Source: Rhynchopus sp. YZ270_cl-10
Taxonomy: Eukaryota; Euglenozoa; Diplonemea; Diplonemida; Diplonemidae
Direction: 5' to 3'
Assembly (NCBI GenBank): GCA_964035575.1
Contig: OZ037902.1
Location: 744,001 to 808,000, forward strand
Length of the DNA: 64,000 nucleotides
The translations under genes were made by a program, and so were the position numbers. Below, piece by piece: positions 10,195 through 19,515 of the stretch. Numbering within the stretch: the first letter of the stretch is position 1; every line of letters begins with the position of its first letter. Under the pieces are notes generated by a model. That model was not told where the DNA came from and searched no databases. It saw only the letters and a list, made by a program, of their open reading frames with translations.

Positions 10195-11820
10195 ATGAGT
10201 CTGCCATGGCAGCTGGTTTCCGTTACCGGCACCGAGGTGCGAGATGGGTTGCGGGTGTATCTGATTGAGGTGAAGCCGACGGACACCGCAGAACCTACCT
10301 TTGTGTTGAAGAAGCGTTATAACATGTTCCGCCACCTGCACAACGAGGTGAAGGCGTTGTGCAAAGGACGCAGGCTTGCCTTCCCAGAGAAGCAGCTTTC
10401 CGTTGACTATGAGAAACGCCGTGTGGATCTTGATGAGTGGCTTGCCGAAACCGTCTCCATGGCGCGTGAGGAGGAGCACGCCCCCGTCCGTACCCTGCTC
10501 TACGAATTCCTGAGCGAACGTTCTGTGGACCCCAGCATAGACCTGACCCCCTTCCACGACGCCTCCGTCACAATCACCTCCATCCGCATCCCCGAGTATG
10601 AGGAGCGGGACGGCACCATCTGGTACGCAGTCGACATCTTCCCCAAGGGTGTCGCAGCACCCCCCGTGGACGGTGTGCCTACTGCAGCGATAGATGACGC
10701 AAGCGACAGTGCGCTGCCGTCGCCGCAGACATCGGCAGTGCGGATGTGGAAGACATACACAATGCTGAAACACCTGCACAACACAACGCTGTTCTCGACA
10801 ACGACGTTCCCTGGAAAGTCGATAACGAAGCTGACCTCGGAAAAGGCGCTCACAGAGCGGCAGCAGGAATTAGATACCTGGTTCGTGGACATCATCAACG
10901 CAGCCCAAACGGACACCACGCTTATGGAGAAGGTGCGCACGTTCTGCATTCCTAACGACGACGACGAAGAGCTCTCCAGCACAAAGTCGCGCAGCCCTGA
11001 ACGCTTGAGTGACAGCACCAGCGACACCCCGAAGCCGGAGCCCTTCTGCATCAAAGCCGCCCGCCTCACCGGCACAGAGGAACGTGGCGGCACAGTGTAC
11101 TACAAAGTCGAGGTCACCGCAGTCAACAACGCCGCCACCCCCAGCGAGAACGACGGCGTCAGCCGCTCCGCCTCCGGCGCCACAATGAACTACTCCCTCT
11201 GGAAGCGCTACAACATGTTCCTGCACCTCTGCGACACCGTCGCCGCCTTCGACTGCTCGCTCGCAGCAGACTTCCCAGCAAAGAGCCTCGCACGCAAGGC
11301 CGGACCAGGCTCAGACGTGCAGGAGAGGAAACACAACCTCGACTTCTGGCTGGCATACCTCATCACGGCCGCGTCAGGGCAACCCGATATCCAGCCGCAT
11401 GTGGTGTCCTTCCTGGACCAATCGCAACGGATGACGAGTGTCTTCAATCCCCGTCTCAGCCCGGACATCACAAGCGTGTCGATTCCCTCCTTCGAGGATA
11501 GGCAGGGGACAGTCTTCTACATCATCGACGTTGAGTTGGAGGACGGCACAAAGTTTCATGTGAGCAAAAGCTACAGCATGTTCCACGAGCTCTGCTCAAC
11601 CTGTGCGAACCTGCAGCTTGGGTCGCTGGCCTTCCAGGGCTTCCCACCGAAGCACGTCAACCTTATCAAGAAGATGACCTGCGACAACGCAACGCTTCTC
11701 AAAGAACGGCACGAAGCGCTTGCGTCGTGGTTCCAGAAGAACTTTGAGCGCAGCCACGTTGCCGACTACGAACACGTCAAGGATGCGGTCAGAGAGTTTC
11801 TCGACTCTAACCACGTCTGA
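10195..11820 (+). CDS. Four tandem PX domains
   Basis: The 541-aa protein consists almost entirely of four phox-homology (PX) repeats: residues about 5-109, 124-253, 284-409 and 424-538. Each has the RRY-type strand (KKRYNMFRHLH, WKTYTMLKHLH, WKRYNMFLHLC, SKSYSMFHELC), a Phe-Pro-x-Lys loop and a terminal ER-x4-L-x2-WL/F helix. PX domains bind phosphoinositides on endosomal membranes. The Arg that contacts the 3-phosphate in p40phox is kept in PX1 (R41) and PX3 (R338) but replaced in PX2 (T187) and PX4 (S459). The later Arg of the ER motif is present in PX2-PX4, with R75/R76 in PX1. There is no SH3, BAR or kinase domain. The in-frame GTG at 10189 is not a likely start; ATG 10195 is used. It is a single exon. 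Confidence 0.88.
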   Translation: MSLPWQLVSVTGTEVRDGLRVYLIEVKPTDTAEPTFVLKKRYNMFRHLHNEVKALCKGRRLAFPEKQLSVDYEKRRVDLDEWLAETVSMAREEEHAPVRTLLYEFLSERSVDPSIDLTPFHDASVTITSIRIPEYEERDGTIWYAVDIFPKGVAAPPVDGVPTAAIDDASDSALPSPQTSAVRMWKTYTMLKHLHNTTLFSTTTFPGKSITKLTSEKALTERQQELDTWFVDIINAAQTDTTLMEKVRTFCIPNDDDEELSSTKSRSPERLSDSTSDTPKPEPFCIKAARLTGTEERGGTVYYKVEVTAVNNAATPSENDGVSRSASGATMNYSLWKRYNMFLHLCDTVAAFDCSLAADFPAKSLARKAGPGSDVQERKHNLDFWLAYLITAASGQPDIQPHVVSFLDQSQRMTSVFNPRLSPDITSVSIPSFEDRQGTVFYIIDVELEDGTKFHVSKSYSMFHELCSTCANLQLGSLAFQGFPPKHVNLIKKMTCDNATLLKERHEALASWFQKNFERSHVADYEHVKDAVREFLDSNHV

Positions 11821-12487
11821 TTTTTTTTCTTCTTTTTTGACAAACTTTTTATTATTAGAACATATGTTACGGTTAATGGGTGGAGGGTGGGGTGGAATGT
11901 CAGGGCTTGTTCCGACGTTGAGTCGATGAAGCGTGCAGTTTGTGTCCGGGTGGATGTGTGTATACCCCGTCACCGGAAAGTGGTTTTGTTTTGTTGTGGT
12001 CTGTTTTTGTCTGTGTGCGTCTGTGTGAGGATATTGTGGTGTTCTTCTGTGTGCAGATCTATAGGATCTTCAGTATCTTGTTCGCATGTAACCCTTTATT
12101 TGGAAGGTGGCAAAATTTATGGACACGAGGCTTAGGTTCATCTTACAAATCTTTCTTTTCTCCCCCCCATCTGTTGGCTAGTGTAGTAGTCTTGACTACT
12201 TATTAACTTCACTACTGCTGAAATGGTTCCCAAGGACCAAGTCTTTTTTTCTCTTTTTTTTTTGTACAAAAAAAGATGAGTATTCATTCATCTATTGATT
12301 CCTTTTGTACAGTTTCCCCCCCCTTTGCCGACACCCTTTGAGAAACATCCCCCCAGTTCTGATTGCCGTGGCGGGCTGCCTGCGAGGAAAGATATGTGTG
12401 GTCTCAGATCATCAGGGTTGTCTTTCGCGACACCGTGTAAATGAGGGGCACGCAGCTGTGCTTTGGGAAAGTGGGCTTGAAGGATTT
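11821..12487. other. Intergenic with half of a family-A hairpin
   Basis: The sequence CACGAGGCTTAGGTTCATC followed by TTACAAATC at about 12124-12150 is the right half of the family-A hairpin repeat. The rest is T-rich sequence and a CTTTTTTT/AAAAAAAG inverted pair near 12245-12275. No gene is seen. Confidence 0.5.
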
Positions 12488-12682
12488 TTTTTTGATAAAA
12501 CAACTTGTTGTCAATTCTAAAAAGATTGGAGGCAGCGCTGCAGGGCAAACAAAACGGATTGAAAAAAACAGAAGCTTGCTTGTTTTCTTTGAGTACTCAA
12601 TTAACCACAACAACCGTACTTCAGTTTAACACATTTTTTCACCTTTTTGTTTTCCCGGCTTTGAGCGCACAAACAAAAGACC

Positions 12683-13381
12683 CAGAGTCCGCGGAACACC
12701 CCCGTTCACCCCGTCCCGGACGGGGGTCAATTATTTTCCAAAAACCGACCCCCGTCCCAAACCCCCGTCCAGGGACGGGGGTTTTGGATTTTTTTTGGGG
12801 GGGGAGGAGGGGCCCATATTATGGGGAATTTTTTGAGATACCATCGAGCCGGACTCAATTGGTCAAACGTCGAAGGAAAAGGAAGCACGCAGCACGGCGA
12901 AAGGAAAAAAGTAGAGTACCGTGCGCCTGCGGCGCAAGCCTGCATCACACCATTCCCGTGACATTGTTTGCCTGTAAAAATGTACAATTTTAAGCGCATT
13001 TTTTTTGAAATGTTGCGTACCGTGGCTTCGCTTGGAACCTTTGGGTGACATACCGCCGTTTCTTTTGTAAAAAAAACTGAGGTTACTGATAATTCGTGCA
13101 CCATGTGTGCCTGGTGCAAATATCAATAAAGTGCCGAACTCCGCCGTCGGATAACCGAGCAATTCTCACATTCCGCCGGAGGCCCCCAACTTGAGCTGGG
13201 GTGGGGACCCGGGCGCGCGAAGCGCGCCCGGGCTCGACCGAGTTTTGATCTTCTTCTTCCTGTGACTAGCTTGTCAGCGGAGAAAGCTCGGGAGAGGTTT
13301 TTTTTTTTTTTTGTTTTTTGGGCGGGACGGGGGTTGGAAGGGGGTGCATAATTAATTTTCGGGGGAGGTCCGCGGGCTCTG
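12683..13381. mobile_element. Non-autonomous hAT-like element with 8-bp target duplication
   Basis: The ends are CAGAGTCCGCGGAAC and, on the other strand, CAGAGCCCGCGGACC. The element is flanked by AAAAGACC on both sides (12675-12682 and 13382-13389). An 8-bp duplication and CAG-starting inverted ends are the hAT superfamily signature. Runs of GACGGGGG in both orientations lie near both ends, including a hairpin of CCCCCGTCC and GGACGGGGG type at about 12762-12781. A perfect hairpin CCCGGGCGCGC-GAA-GCGCGCCCGGG lies at 13208-13232. No transposase ORF is present. It is inserted in repeat E1. Confidence 0.8.
13208..13232. repeat. GC-rich perfect hairpin with GCGAAGC apex
   Basis: Arms of 11 bp (CCCGGGCGCGC) close on GAA, so the tip reads GCGAAGC. 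It lies inside the hAT-like element. The same seven bases form the tip of other hairpins at about 19394, 40190, 50853 and 50888. Confidence 0.85.
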
Positions 13382-13700
13382 AAAAGACCCGATCTTTTTT
13401 TTTTTTTTTTAAATTTGGAAGTATCCTCGCCCCTTTCAGGTAACAGTGAGCAGAGAGTCAGAGCATCTTTTTTTTTTTTTTTTTTTACATCTGGGGATCG
13501 ATACCTATTAAAAAAGGCGTTTCAAAGTGTTTCGACGTGGATACTCTCACTACCACGATTCGCCACATCATTTCAACATGCCCTTATCAAACGAAATAAT
13601 AGTTCGCAGTGTCCAGTGTATTTTTATGTGCATAGTTTTATTTGAAGATGCATCTCGTGTGCTGGAACATGTAGAAAAATTTACCCCCCTTTTTTTTTTA

Positions 13701-13738
13701 GATGTGTGCTCACGAGAAGCACATTCATCTTTCAAGTT
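13701..13738 (+). repeat. Family-B hairpin repeat
   Basis: GATGTGTGC(T)CACGAGAAGCACATTCATC form: stem GATG-TGTGC paired with GCACA-TT-CATC around a loop CACGAGA-like, one base off the common ACGAGAG. It is preceded by a T-tract ending TTTA and followed by TTTCAAGTTT. Confidence 0.7.
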
Positions 13739-14075
13739 TGTTGTTTTTGTTTCTCTTTTGTGTTGTGACAGCAGCCACTGCTAAAGTATGAGTGACCGTT
13801 TTTTTTTCTCTTCGAACATATAACTCTGTTATCAAACCTGTCTTGCCACATTCTTCATCCAGCACATTTTTTTTTTCCTTTGAAGAAGTTACTCCCTTTT
13901 CTAGCGTTCTCATTTTGCGTCTCCCCCTCCCTTCCCCTTCTCCCGTTTCTCCCCACACTATGGGTTTCTGATACACAATTGGCTTTTTTGAAGAAACTCA
14001 ACTACAAACAGACATGTTTCCACTATCGAAGCAAATTGATGGAAATGCGGAGTCCTGAGTTGTTACCTTTTTTGT

Positions 14076-14307
14076 AACATATGGGTGGCTTTTTTTTGCC
14101 CCCCCCCCCGTTTCAAATCACGAAACATTTTTCCGCGGCAAAGACAATTTTCAGGTTAAAAAAAAAAAAAAAAAATTTTTCCCCCTGACAGGGCCTGTGC
14201 TCGAAAAAAAAATTTTTTTTTCTTACCAGCTGAAAAATGTCTTTGCCAAAAAAAAATGTTTCGTGATTTGAAACGGGGGGGGGGCAAAAAAAATTCACCC
14301 ATATGTT
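14076..14307. mobile_element. Near-palindromic MITE, about 230 bp
   Basis: Two arms of about 85-90 bp are inverted copies: AACATATGGGTG at 14076 and its complement at 14296-14307, then a poly-C/poly-G pair, CAAATCACGAAACA and its complement, and GGCAAAGAC and its complement. The centre holds A- and T-tracts. No ORF is present. Target duplication is not clear. Confidence 0.85.
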
Positions 14308-14901
14308 GGATGTATTTTGTGCCGTTATTCACTTGCCTTTCATAGAGTGCACAACCAACCAGGTGCCAGATACGTCTTATGTGAACCCCTGAACTATTTC
14401 ACAGCTCTCCAGCTTGAGTGCCAGTACCATCAATATTTCAAAGAAAACACCCGCCATCAAGACTTTCATTGATTCAAAAATTTTACATGAAATCATTTCT
14501 TTTTTCTACCATTTCTAAAAAGCAAAGGAGTTTCTTTGCAATGTTAGATTCTGACTGATTTGTCGGCACCCCCTTTTTTTTTGACGCCGTGTGTTTTACT
14601 GTTTTACTTGAATTCTTTATTGGCGATGAGTGTGTACGCTTCTTTTCAAAATTTTTTTCTTCTTCTTTGAAATATTGAATATTCAATGAATGATACTGTG
14701 CTCAGATGTCTGTGTTTGAAATAAAGGTAAAGACACTTCCGTACAAATGCCATGGTACGTACCATTTCGTGATGTGGGTGTGGTTCAAGAACGAAATCAT
14801 ATTATTTGAAAGAGGGAGGCATTTTTGTCTTTGCCCTTATCTGTAAGATGTGTGTGCATTGTGGGCTCATTCACCTTACACTTTTACATCAGTTTTTTTT
14901 A

Positions 14902-14935
14902 GATGTGTGCACGAGAGGCACATTCATCTTTCAAG

Positions 14936-14936
<1 letters not shown>
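14902..14936 (+). repeat. Family-B hairpin repeat (best example)
   Basis: GATG-TGTGC, loop ACGAGAG, GCACA, bulge TT, CATC, then TTTCAAGTTTTC. It directly follows a T-tract ending in TTTTTTTTA. The copy is perfect for stem, loop and bulge. Confidence 0.9.
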
Positions 14937-14986
<50 letters not shown>

Positions 14987-14990
14987 TCAA

Positions 14991-15030
14991 GGTGACTAAG
15001 CGCAGAGAGGCTTAGGTTCTTCTTACTAAC
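14991..15030 (+). repeat. Family-A hairpin repeat
   Basis: GGTGA-CTAAGC, loop GCAGAGAG-like, GCTTAG, GT bulge, TTCTTCTTACTAAC. It follows a very long T-tract and lies 55 nt after a family-B copy, so families can sit in tandem. Confidence 0.75.
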
Positions 15031-15080
15031 CTTTCTCTTTTTCACATCTGTTCTGTCCTCACCATTGTCATATATTTTTA

Positions 15081-15118
15081 GGTACACTGTCAGAGGGCTT
15101 TTGTATTTCAAGTCAATT
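15081..15118 (+). repeat. Family-C hairpin repeat (short form)
   Basis: It starts GGTACACTGTCAGAGGGC and ends TTTTGTATTTCAAGTCAA, preceded by ATATTTTTA. It is the right-hand third of the longer family-C unit seen at 16780 and 18655. Confidence 0.75.
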
Positions 15119-15711
15119 TTTTTCTGCACCAGACCTGTTTTGACTGATTCTTCAATACAACGAGACAATCGGGCAGTTGGACAAAAAGCAGACCTGGTGG
15201 CAGAAATTCTGCAAACTCTCATTATTCCATATATTTCGCGGATTTTGGATGTAAAACAGTATGAGTCTAAAAGGGGGGTTTATGTCAACATTTTTATGTT
15301 GCACACCTATGACGTCGCCAGAAGCCTTTTTTGGCTGCTGTTTTCACTCATAGAAGTACCGCCTTTAAGTTTCCTTTTCGTTGTATCAAAATCAGCCGCT
15401 CTTTAGGGAGAATGTTCGTGAAAATTTAGGGTATTCCCATTTTGTCCATTTTTCCGAACCGACCCCATGACTGATATGTGCTCCATAACGCAAAATGGCG
15501 GTGTTGCACATACACCAAAAACCCCCTTCAATCAGTCTCCACTGACACTACGAGTAAATTTTCTTAAATTTTTCTCTCTGGAATTTCAGGGTCTATTTCA
15601 GTACAACCGGGGGAGTGATATTTGAGTCCGCTCACCCCCCCGACTGTTGTTTTTTGTCTATTTTTTTGACACAACAAGAAATTGATAGACCTGAGCAGAA
15701 ACCTGGCTGTT
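15119..15711. other. Intergenic, no gene seen
   Basis: No supported gene or repeat relative was found. Open frames here have irregular composition. The stretch ends in a T-run that leads into repeat E1. Confidence 0.4.
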
Positions 15712-16135
15712 TTTTTTATAAAAACAACTTTTTGTCAATTCTAAAAGATTGGAGGCAGCGCTGCGGGCACAAACAAAACGATTGAAAAAGACAGAAGCTT
15801 GCTTGTTTCTTTGAGTACTCAATTAACCACAACAAGCATACTTCAGTCACATTTTTTTCTCTGTCACCTCATGAAATGAAGGAGGAAATAGAAACAAAGC
15901 ACTTTGAACACACTTTGCGGTTCTGGGGACGAACCGCGCTGCAGAGCCCACTCCTCACCAAACAGGTCGAGGTGTGTGCGTTTCACCACAACCTCTCCCA
16001 TGGGGTTTGTCGTGTGACGAGTGTTAAGTTTCTATTTCCTTCTTTTCATTAGACAAAGAATGTATATGAAACAATATTTCCACCTTTTTGTTTTCCGGCT
16101 TTGAGCGCACAAACAAAACACCCGATCTTTTTTAC
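15712..16135. repeat. Dispersed repeat E1, copy 2, carrying element E2
   Basis: It matches 12488-12682 at both ends (AAAGATTGGAGGCAGCGCTG and TTTGAGCGCACAAACAAAA) but contains about 215 extra bases in the middle. Most of that is element E2 (15873-16047). It lacks the hAT insertion of copy 1. Each copy therefore shows the other's empty site. Confidence 0.75.
15873..16047. mobile_element. Small TIR element E2, copy 1
   Basis: The ends GAAGGAGGAAATAGAAAC and GTTTCTATTTCCTTC are inverted. The core matches 39786-39950 closely, including a hairpin GCGGTTC-TGGGGAC-GAACCGC with a seven-base loop. It is non-coding, about 170 bp, and inserted in repeat E1. Confidence 0.75.
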
Positions 16136-16779
16136 CTTTCTAATGTTACAGAGAGATGCAACAGTAGCCAGAAGAGGGGAAGGGTTGATGCATTGGGGGG
16201 ACAAGAAGATTGACAAACTCCCCCCAAGCTCACCTCAAATATTGTGTGTACGAAACACACATTTCTATTTTTAAAAAATAAAGTTTTTCTCTTTTATTCG
16301 TTACTGTCCTGCTACTCCGTTTCCCATTTTTTTAAACCTTTTCCTAAAACCAAATACCCTCAAAACTCTCCCCCATTCCCCGACGCAAAAAACAGAGACG
16401 TTACTATTTTTGAACACAAAAAAACAGTTTGAACAACAAAAAAAAAGAAAGCCAAGCAAAACGTAGCATAATCATTCATTGAACGAATTAACCTTTTTTT
16501 TCTTTTTTTATCTTTTGAGAACAGTGGGTTGAGAGGGAGCAGAAAAAGGGCGGGGGGTGTTTTTTTCTGGCGACAGAGCGGCGGGATGAGGGAGGGAGGG
16601 GGGGAAGGGTCTCCTTTGAAAGAGAGAGAAGAAGTGTGCCTGTGTCTGTGTCTGTGTCTATGTCTGTGCCTGTGTGCCGTCTTAGAACAAAAAGAAATCC
16701 CCCTTCCAAATTCCACCTTTACTTGATTCCTCTTTCACCCTCCTCTCCCCCCTTTCCCTCTTGCTGCATTTTCTTCTTG

Positions 16780-16937
16780 TTCATCTAACTGATGAGCGGA
16801 AGCGGGAGTAGAGCATATCAGATGTAAACCACGAAATGGATTGTAGAATTGCATGGTTGGGTGTCCACCCCCGGTACAGCCGGTCATACCAAAGGTACAC
16901 TGTTCACGAGAGGGCTTTTGTATTTCAAGTCAACTTT
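16780..16937 (+). repeat. Family-C repeat, long form 1
   Basis: About 158 bp, strongly similar to 18655-18818. It contains an inverted pair CTGAT / ATCAG near its start, CCACGAAATGG, CCGGTACAGCCGG, and the terminal GTACACTGTT-C-ACGAGAG-GGC hairpin followed by TTGTATTTCAAGTCAACTTTT. It lies upstream of the RING gene. Confidence 0.85.
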
Positions 16938-17108
16938 TCGTTTTGGAGGTGCCTGCATGAATAACGTCACTTTTTTTTTCAACGCTCATATCTTTATCAC
17001 TTAAGACATTCCTCTCCCTCATTATACACAATAAACAACGTTTTTTTTTTTTTTTTTTAATCTGATTATTTTCCCTTTTCTTTTGCAACACTTTTTTGTT
17101 GCATTAAA

Positions 17109-17690
17109 ATGTCCGGCACATGCCCGGTGTGTTTTGAACGGTATCACGATGGACCATCTGGGATGCCTCTTGCCGTTATGTGTGGCCACACCTTCTGCAC
17201 TGCATGCTGCGAGTCTCTTTTCAAAGTCGACTCAATTTCCTGCCCGGTCTGTCGCGTAAGGACTGTGGTTCCGAATGGGATTGGGTCGTTACCGAAGATT
17301 TATGCCTTAATCCCTTCTGAGGAAGAACCTGCTGGGTCTATACAAGAGACATCAGAGGTGTCCGCTGGGGTGGAAGGGGAGGAGGAGGAGGGGGAAGGGG
17401 AAGGGGAGGAAAAAGATGTTGTTGCAGCCCCATCAGTGTCTCTTCATATGCCGCGAACGGAACAGCCAGGGGAGCGGAGCCATCTTCTGCAGCAGCAGCA
17501 GCAGCAACAGACACACCATGCGCCAGAGGCAAGCTGTCAGGAAAGGACAAAAAAGCTTCTGGTAGGGGTCTTCAAAATTGCGGTAGTGGTGCTGCTCTTC
17601 TTCTTTGCAGTGTGGGTGATTGGGTCTTATGAGCATGATCAGGAAACCCAGTCGCCTCCGTTGCATGACGCCTCCTCAGCTCCAATGTAG
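17109..17690 (+). CDS. RING-finger protein with C-terminal membrane anchor
   Basis: The 193-aa protein has a C3HC4 RING at the N-terminus: C5, C8, C25, H27, C30, C33, C45, C48. A glutamate/glycine-rich linker (about 90-105) and a CAG-encoded glutamine run (about 129-135) follow. One hydrophobic segment, about 150-171 (VGVFKIAVVVLLFFFAVWVI), is followed by a short polar tail, which suggests a tail-anchored protein facing the cytosol. RING domains are typically E3 ubiquitin ligases; a membrane-associated E3 role is inferred. The ATG at 17109 starts four residues before the first Cys. A long T-tract lies 50 nt upstream. It is a single exon. Confidence 0.9.
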   Translation: MSGTCPVCFERYHDGPSGMPLAVMCGHTFCTACCESLFKVDSISCPVCRVRTVVPNGIGSLPKIYALIPSEEEPAGSIQETSEVSAGVEGEEEEGEGEGEEKDVVAAPSVSLHMPRTEQPGERSHLLQQQQQQQTHHAPEASCQERTKKLLVGVFKIAVVVLLFFFAVWVIGSYEHDQETQSPPLHDASSAPM

Positions 17691-18521
17691 CGAGGTTGTG
17701 CATCAGGTTGTGGGGTTGGGTTTGTGGGGGTCGGGGATAGGGGCTTTGTTTTCCATCGAAACGTCGAAGGGGTTTGGCAGTGGGAGTGTTCCCAGAGATG
17801 CGTGTTTTTTTGTTTTGATTGAGTTGCTATGAAGTTCCAGGTTCATAGTTCCTGTCCGCAGAGTGGGGGGGTGTTAGCGCTCTGGCAACTTATATGTTTT
17901 GCTAAGGACGATGTGATGGATTGGGTGGTTTGGTGTGTGAGTCTAGGTTGTTCAGTCAGTTGGGTTTGCACGCAAAGTGTTGACGGTAGCTTGGTGGGGG
18001 GTGAGGTGAGGTGAGGGTGAGGGTGAGGATGTACCGACCGCTCTCATGGCAAAATGAGCGTTTCTTTTTTGCGTAGATCGCCGTCATGTGTCTCATGTGG
18101 GTGTTTGCGAGGTGGCTCTACTTTAGTGTCGTACCTTTGAGGAAGGACGTGAGGTAGGTCACTTTGTAGCGTTGTGAGTGTGTCTGAAGAGCAGTGTGTG
18201 GCGTTCCTACCTAGTGGAAACATTGCCCTCGGTCCGATTGCACCGGATGTGTGATGCGGTGATGGCAACCGGGTTGCTGATTTAATCAGTTGTGGGTAAT
18301 TTCTGAGCGGAAGATAATTCTTCCAATCTGGGGGATAGGATGGGGGTTTGGGATCACCGCAGAAGGACCCTGAGGGATCAGGTTCTGGAGTCTTTTTTTT
18401 GTGGGTGAAAAAAAAAAATCAATGTTCAGGTATCTCCTGGTGTGCGGGATATTACTCAATGAGTTTTTGTGTATGTTTTGTCTCTTCAATCATCGTGGGT
18501 CGTTGTTGAGGCCTTTTAAGA
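17691..18521. other. Intergenic, G-rich, no gene seen
   Basis: The sequence is G/T-rich with short GGTGAG-type tandem repeats at about 17998-18028. No ORF with coding-like composition is present. Confidence 0.5.
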
Positions 18522-18560
18522 GATGTGTGCGCACGCATGGCACGTTCATCTTATAAGTAT
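18522..18560 (+). repeat. Family-B hairpin repeat (variant loop)
   Basis: GATG-TGTGC ... GCACG-TT-CATC, then TTATAAGTATTC, preceded by CCTTTTAAGA. The loop is GCACGCATG rather than ACGAGAG, but the stem and TT bulge are kept. Confidence 0.65.
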
Positions 18561-18654
18561 TCTTTTTCACCCCAACGGGACTGCACTGCGAAACGGGCAG
18601 AGGCCCCAACCACACCCTGCATCCGCCTATTACCCTATATCTTCAATGATCCCC

Positions 18655-18818
18655 GTTCATCTGTCTGATGAGTGGAAGCGGGAGTAGAGCATATCAGATG
18701 TAAACCACGAAATGGATTGTGGGATTGCATGGTTGGAGGGGTCCACCCAACGGTACACCGGTCATGTACCAAGGTGCACTGTTCACGAGCGGGGTTGTTG
18801 TATTTCAAGTCAACGTCT
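18655..18818 (+). repeat. Family-C repeat, long form 2
   Basis: Second long copy, matching 16780-16937. It opens with CATCTGTCTGATGAG and CATATCAGATG, which can pair, and ends TTGTATTTCAAGTCAACG. The loop region reads ACGAGCG here. Confidence 0.85.
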
Positions 18819-18930
18819 TTCTTTCTGTTGTGTTTGTTATCGTAGTTGCTATCCCGTGATAGTAGTCTAAAATCGAAAAAGAAAAAAAAAATTCTTACGT
18901 TTGCTCTCCTGTTCTACAGTGCACGCGGTA

Positions 18931-19515
18931 ATTATGTCGTCTTTATTTAGGTCGGTTTTAATGATGTCGTTTTTTGTGTGTCGGAATCGAAAAAAATGAC
19001 CGATTTTCGATTTTTGGGCTTTATTTATTTATTTATTTTCAGTTTGGCCGGGGGCGGAGCCCCCGGCCAAACGGTACGCTACATTTGGAGTGGGTGTGGG
19101 TGTGAGTGTGAGTGAGTGGGTGGGAGTGGGCGCGGAGTGGGTGTGGAAAAAATATTCCAAGTTCTAAGTCCTCGTAGCTCTGGCAGCCGAAGTCGTTCCC
19201 GCCATGTCAGTGAGCGTACGAATGTCCTCATTGGACAGGGATGCCTTCACGGCGGTTGAAGGGGTGATGTTGGCCTCCGCCGTTGCACTTGCAACCTCCT
19301 ACGAAACCAGGTGAGCGTCCATTAGTGTATGTTTAGGTTATGAAACTGGGTATTGTTTTGTGGGAGGAATGTATGTGTTTGTGTGGTTGTGACTCGCGAA
19401 GCGAGCCACGGTACGATGGAGCGATTAATGGCGCTCTTGATTTTGGCGGTTTTAATAATGTCGTTTTTTGGGTGTCGGAAGGGGGGTAAACCGACATAAT
19501 TAAAAACGACATAAT
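18931..19515. mobile_element. Non-autonomous TIR element with an exon-like core
   Basis: The 25-bp ends ATTATGTCGTCTTTATTTAG... (18931) and the complement of 19491-19515 match with about four differences. The subterminal motif GATGTCGTTTTTTGTGTGTC recurs near both ends. It contains a hairpin GGCCGGGGGC-GGA-GCCCCCGGCC near 19041-19067 and CTCGCGAAGCGAG near 19390. The core at 19164-19310 looks coding on either strand (see findings). No transposase is present. Confidence 0.65.
19164..19310. other. Exon-like segment inside the TIR element, strand unclear
   Basis: On the + strand, 19204-19310 reads ATG then MSVSVRMSSLDRDAFTAVEG and ends at a donor-like CCAG/GTGAGC. On the minus strand, 19298 down to 19164 reads from an acceptor-like TTTCGTAG into EVASATAEANITPSTAVKAS and stops at TAG. 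Both use the GC-ending codons of the host genes. I cannot decide the strand or say whether it is expressed. A captured host exon is one explanation. Confidence 0.3.

Larger units (their letters stand above)
12488..13415. repeat. Dispersed repeat E1, copy 1, split by a hAT-like insertion
   Basis: The stretch from 12488 to 12682 (AAAGATTGGAGGCAGCGCTG onward, ending in GAGCGCACAAACAAAAGACC) matches 15712-16126. After an insertion of 699 bp the match resumes at 13382-13405 (AAAAGACCCGATCTTTTTT), as in copy 2 at about 16115-16135. The interrupted copy shows the pre-insertion sequence when compared with copy 2. Class unknown, no coding capacity. Confidence 0.7.

Noticed and set aside
16780-18720. 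Hammerhead ribozyme in family C
   Set aside because: CTGATGAG and CGAAA are present in the right order, but the bases between them do not form stem II, and CCA-CGAAA-TGG pairs with itself instead.
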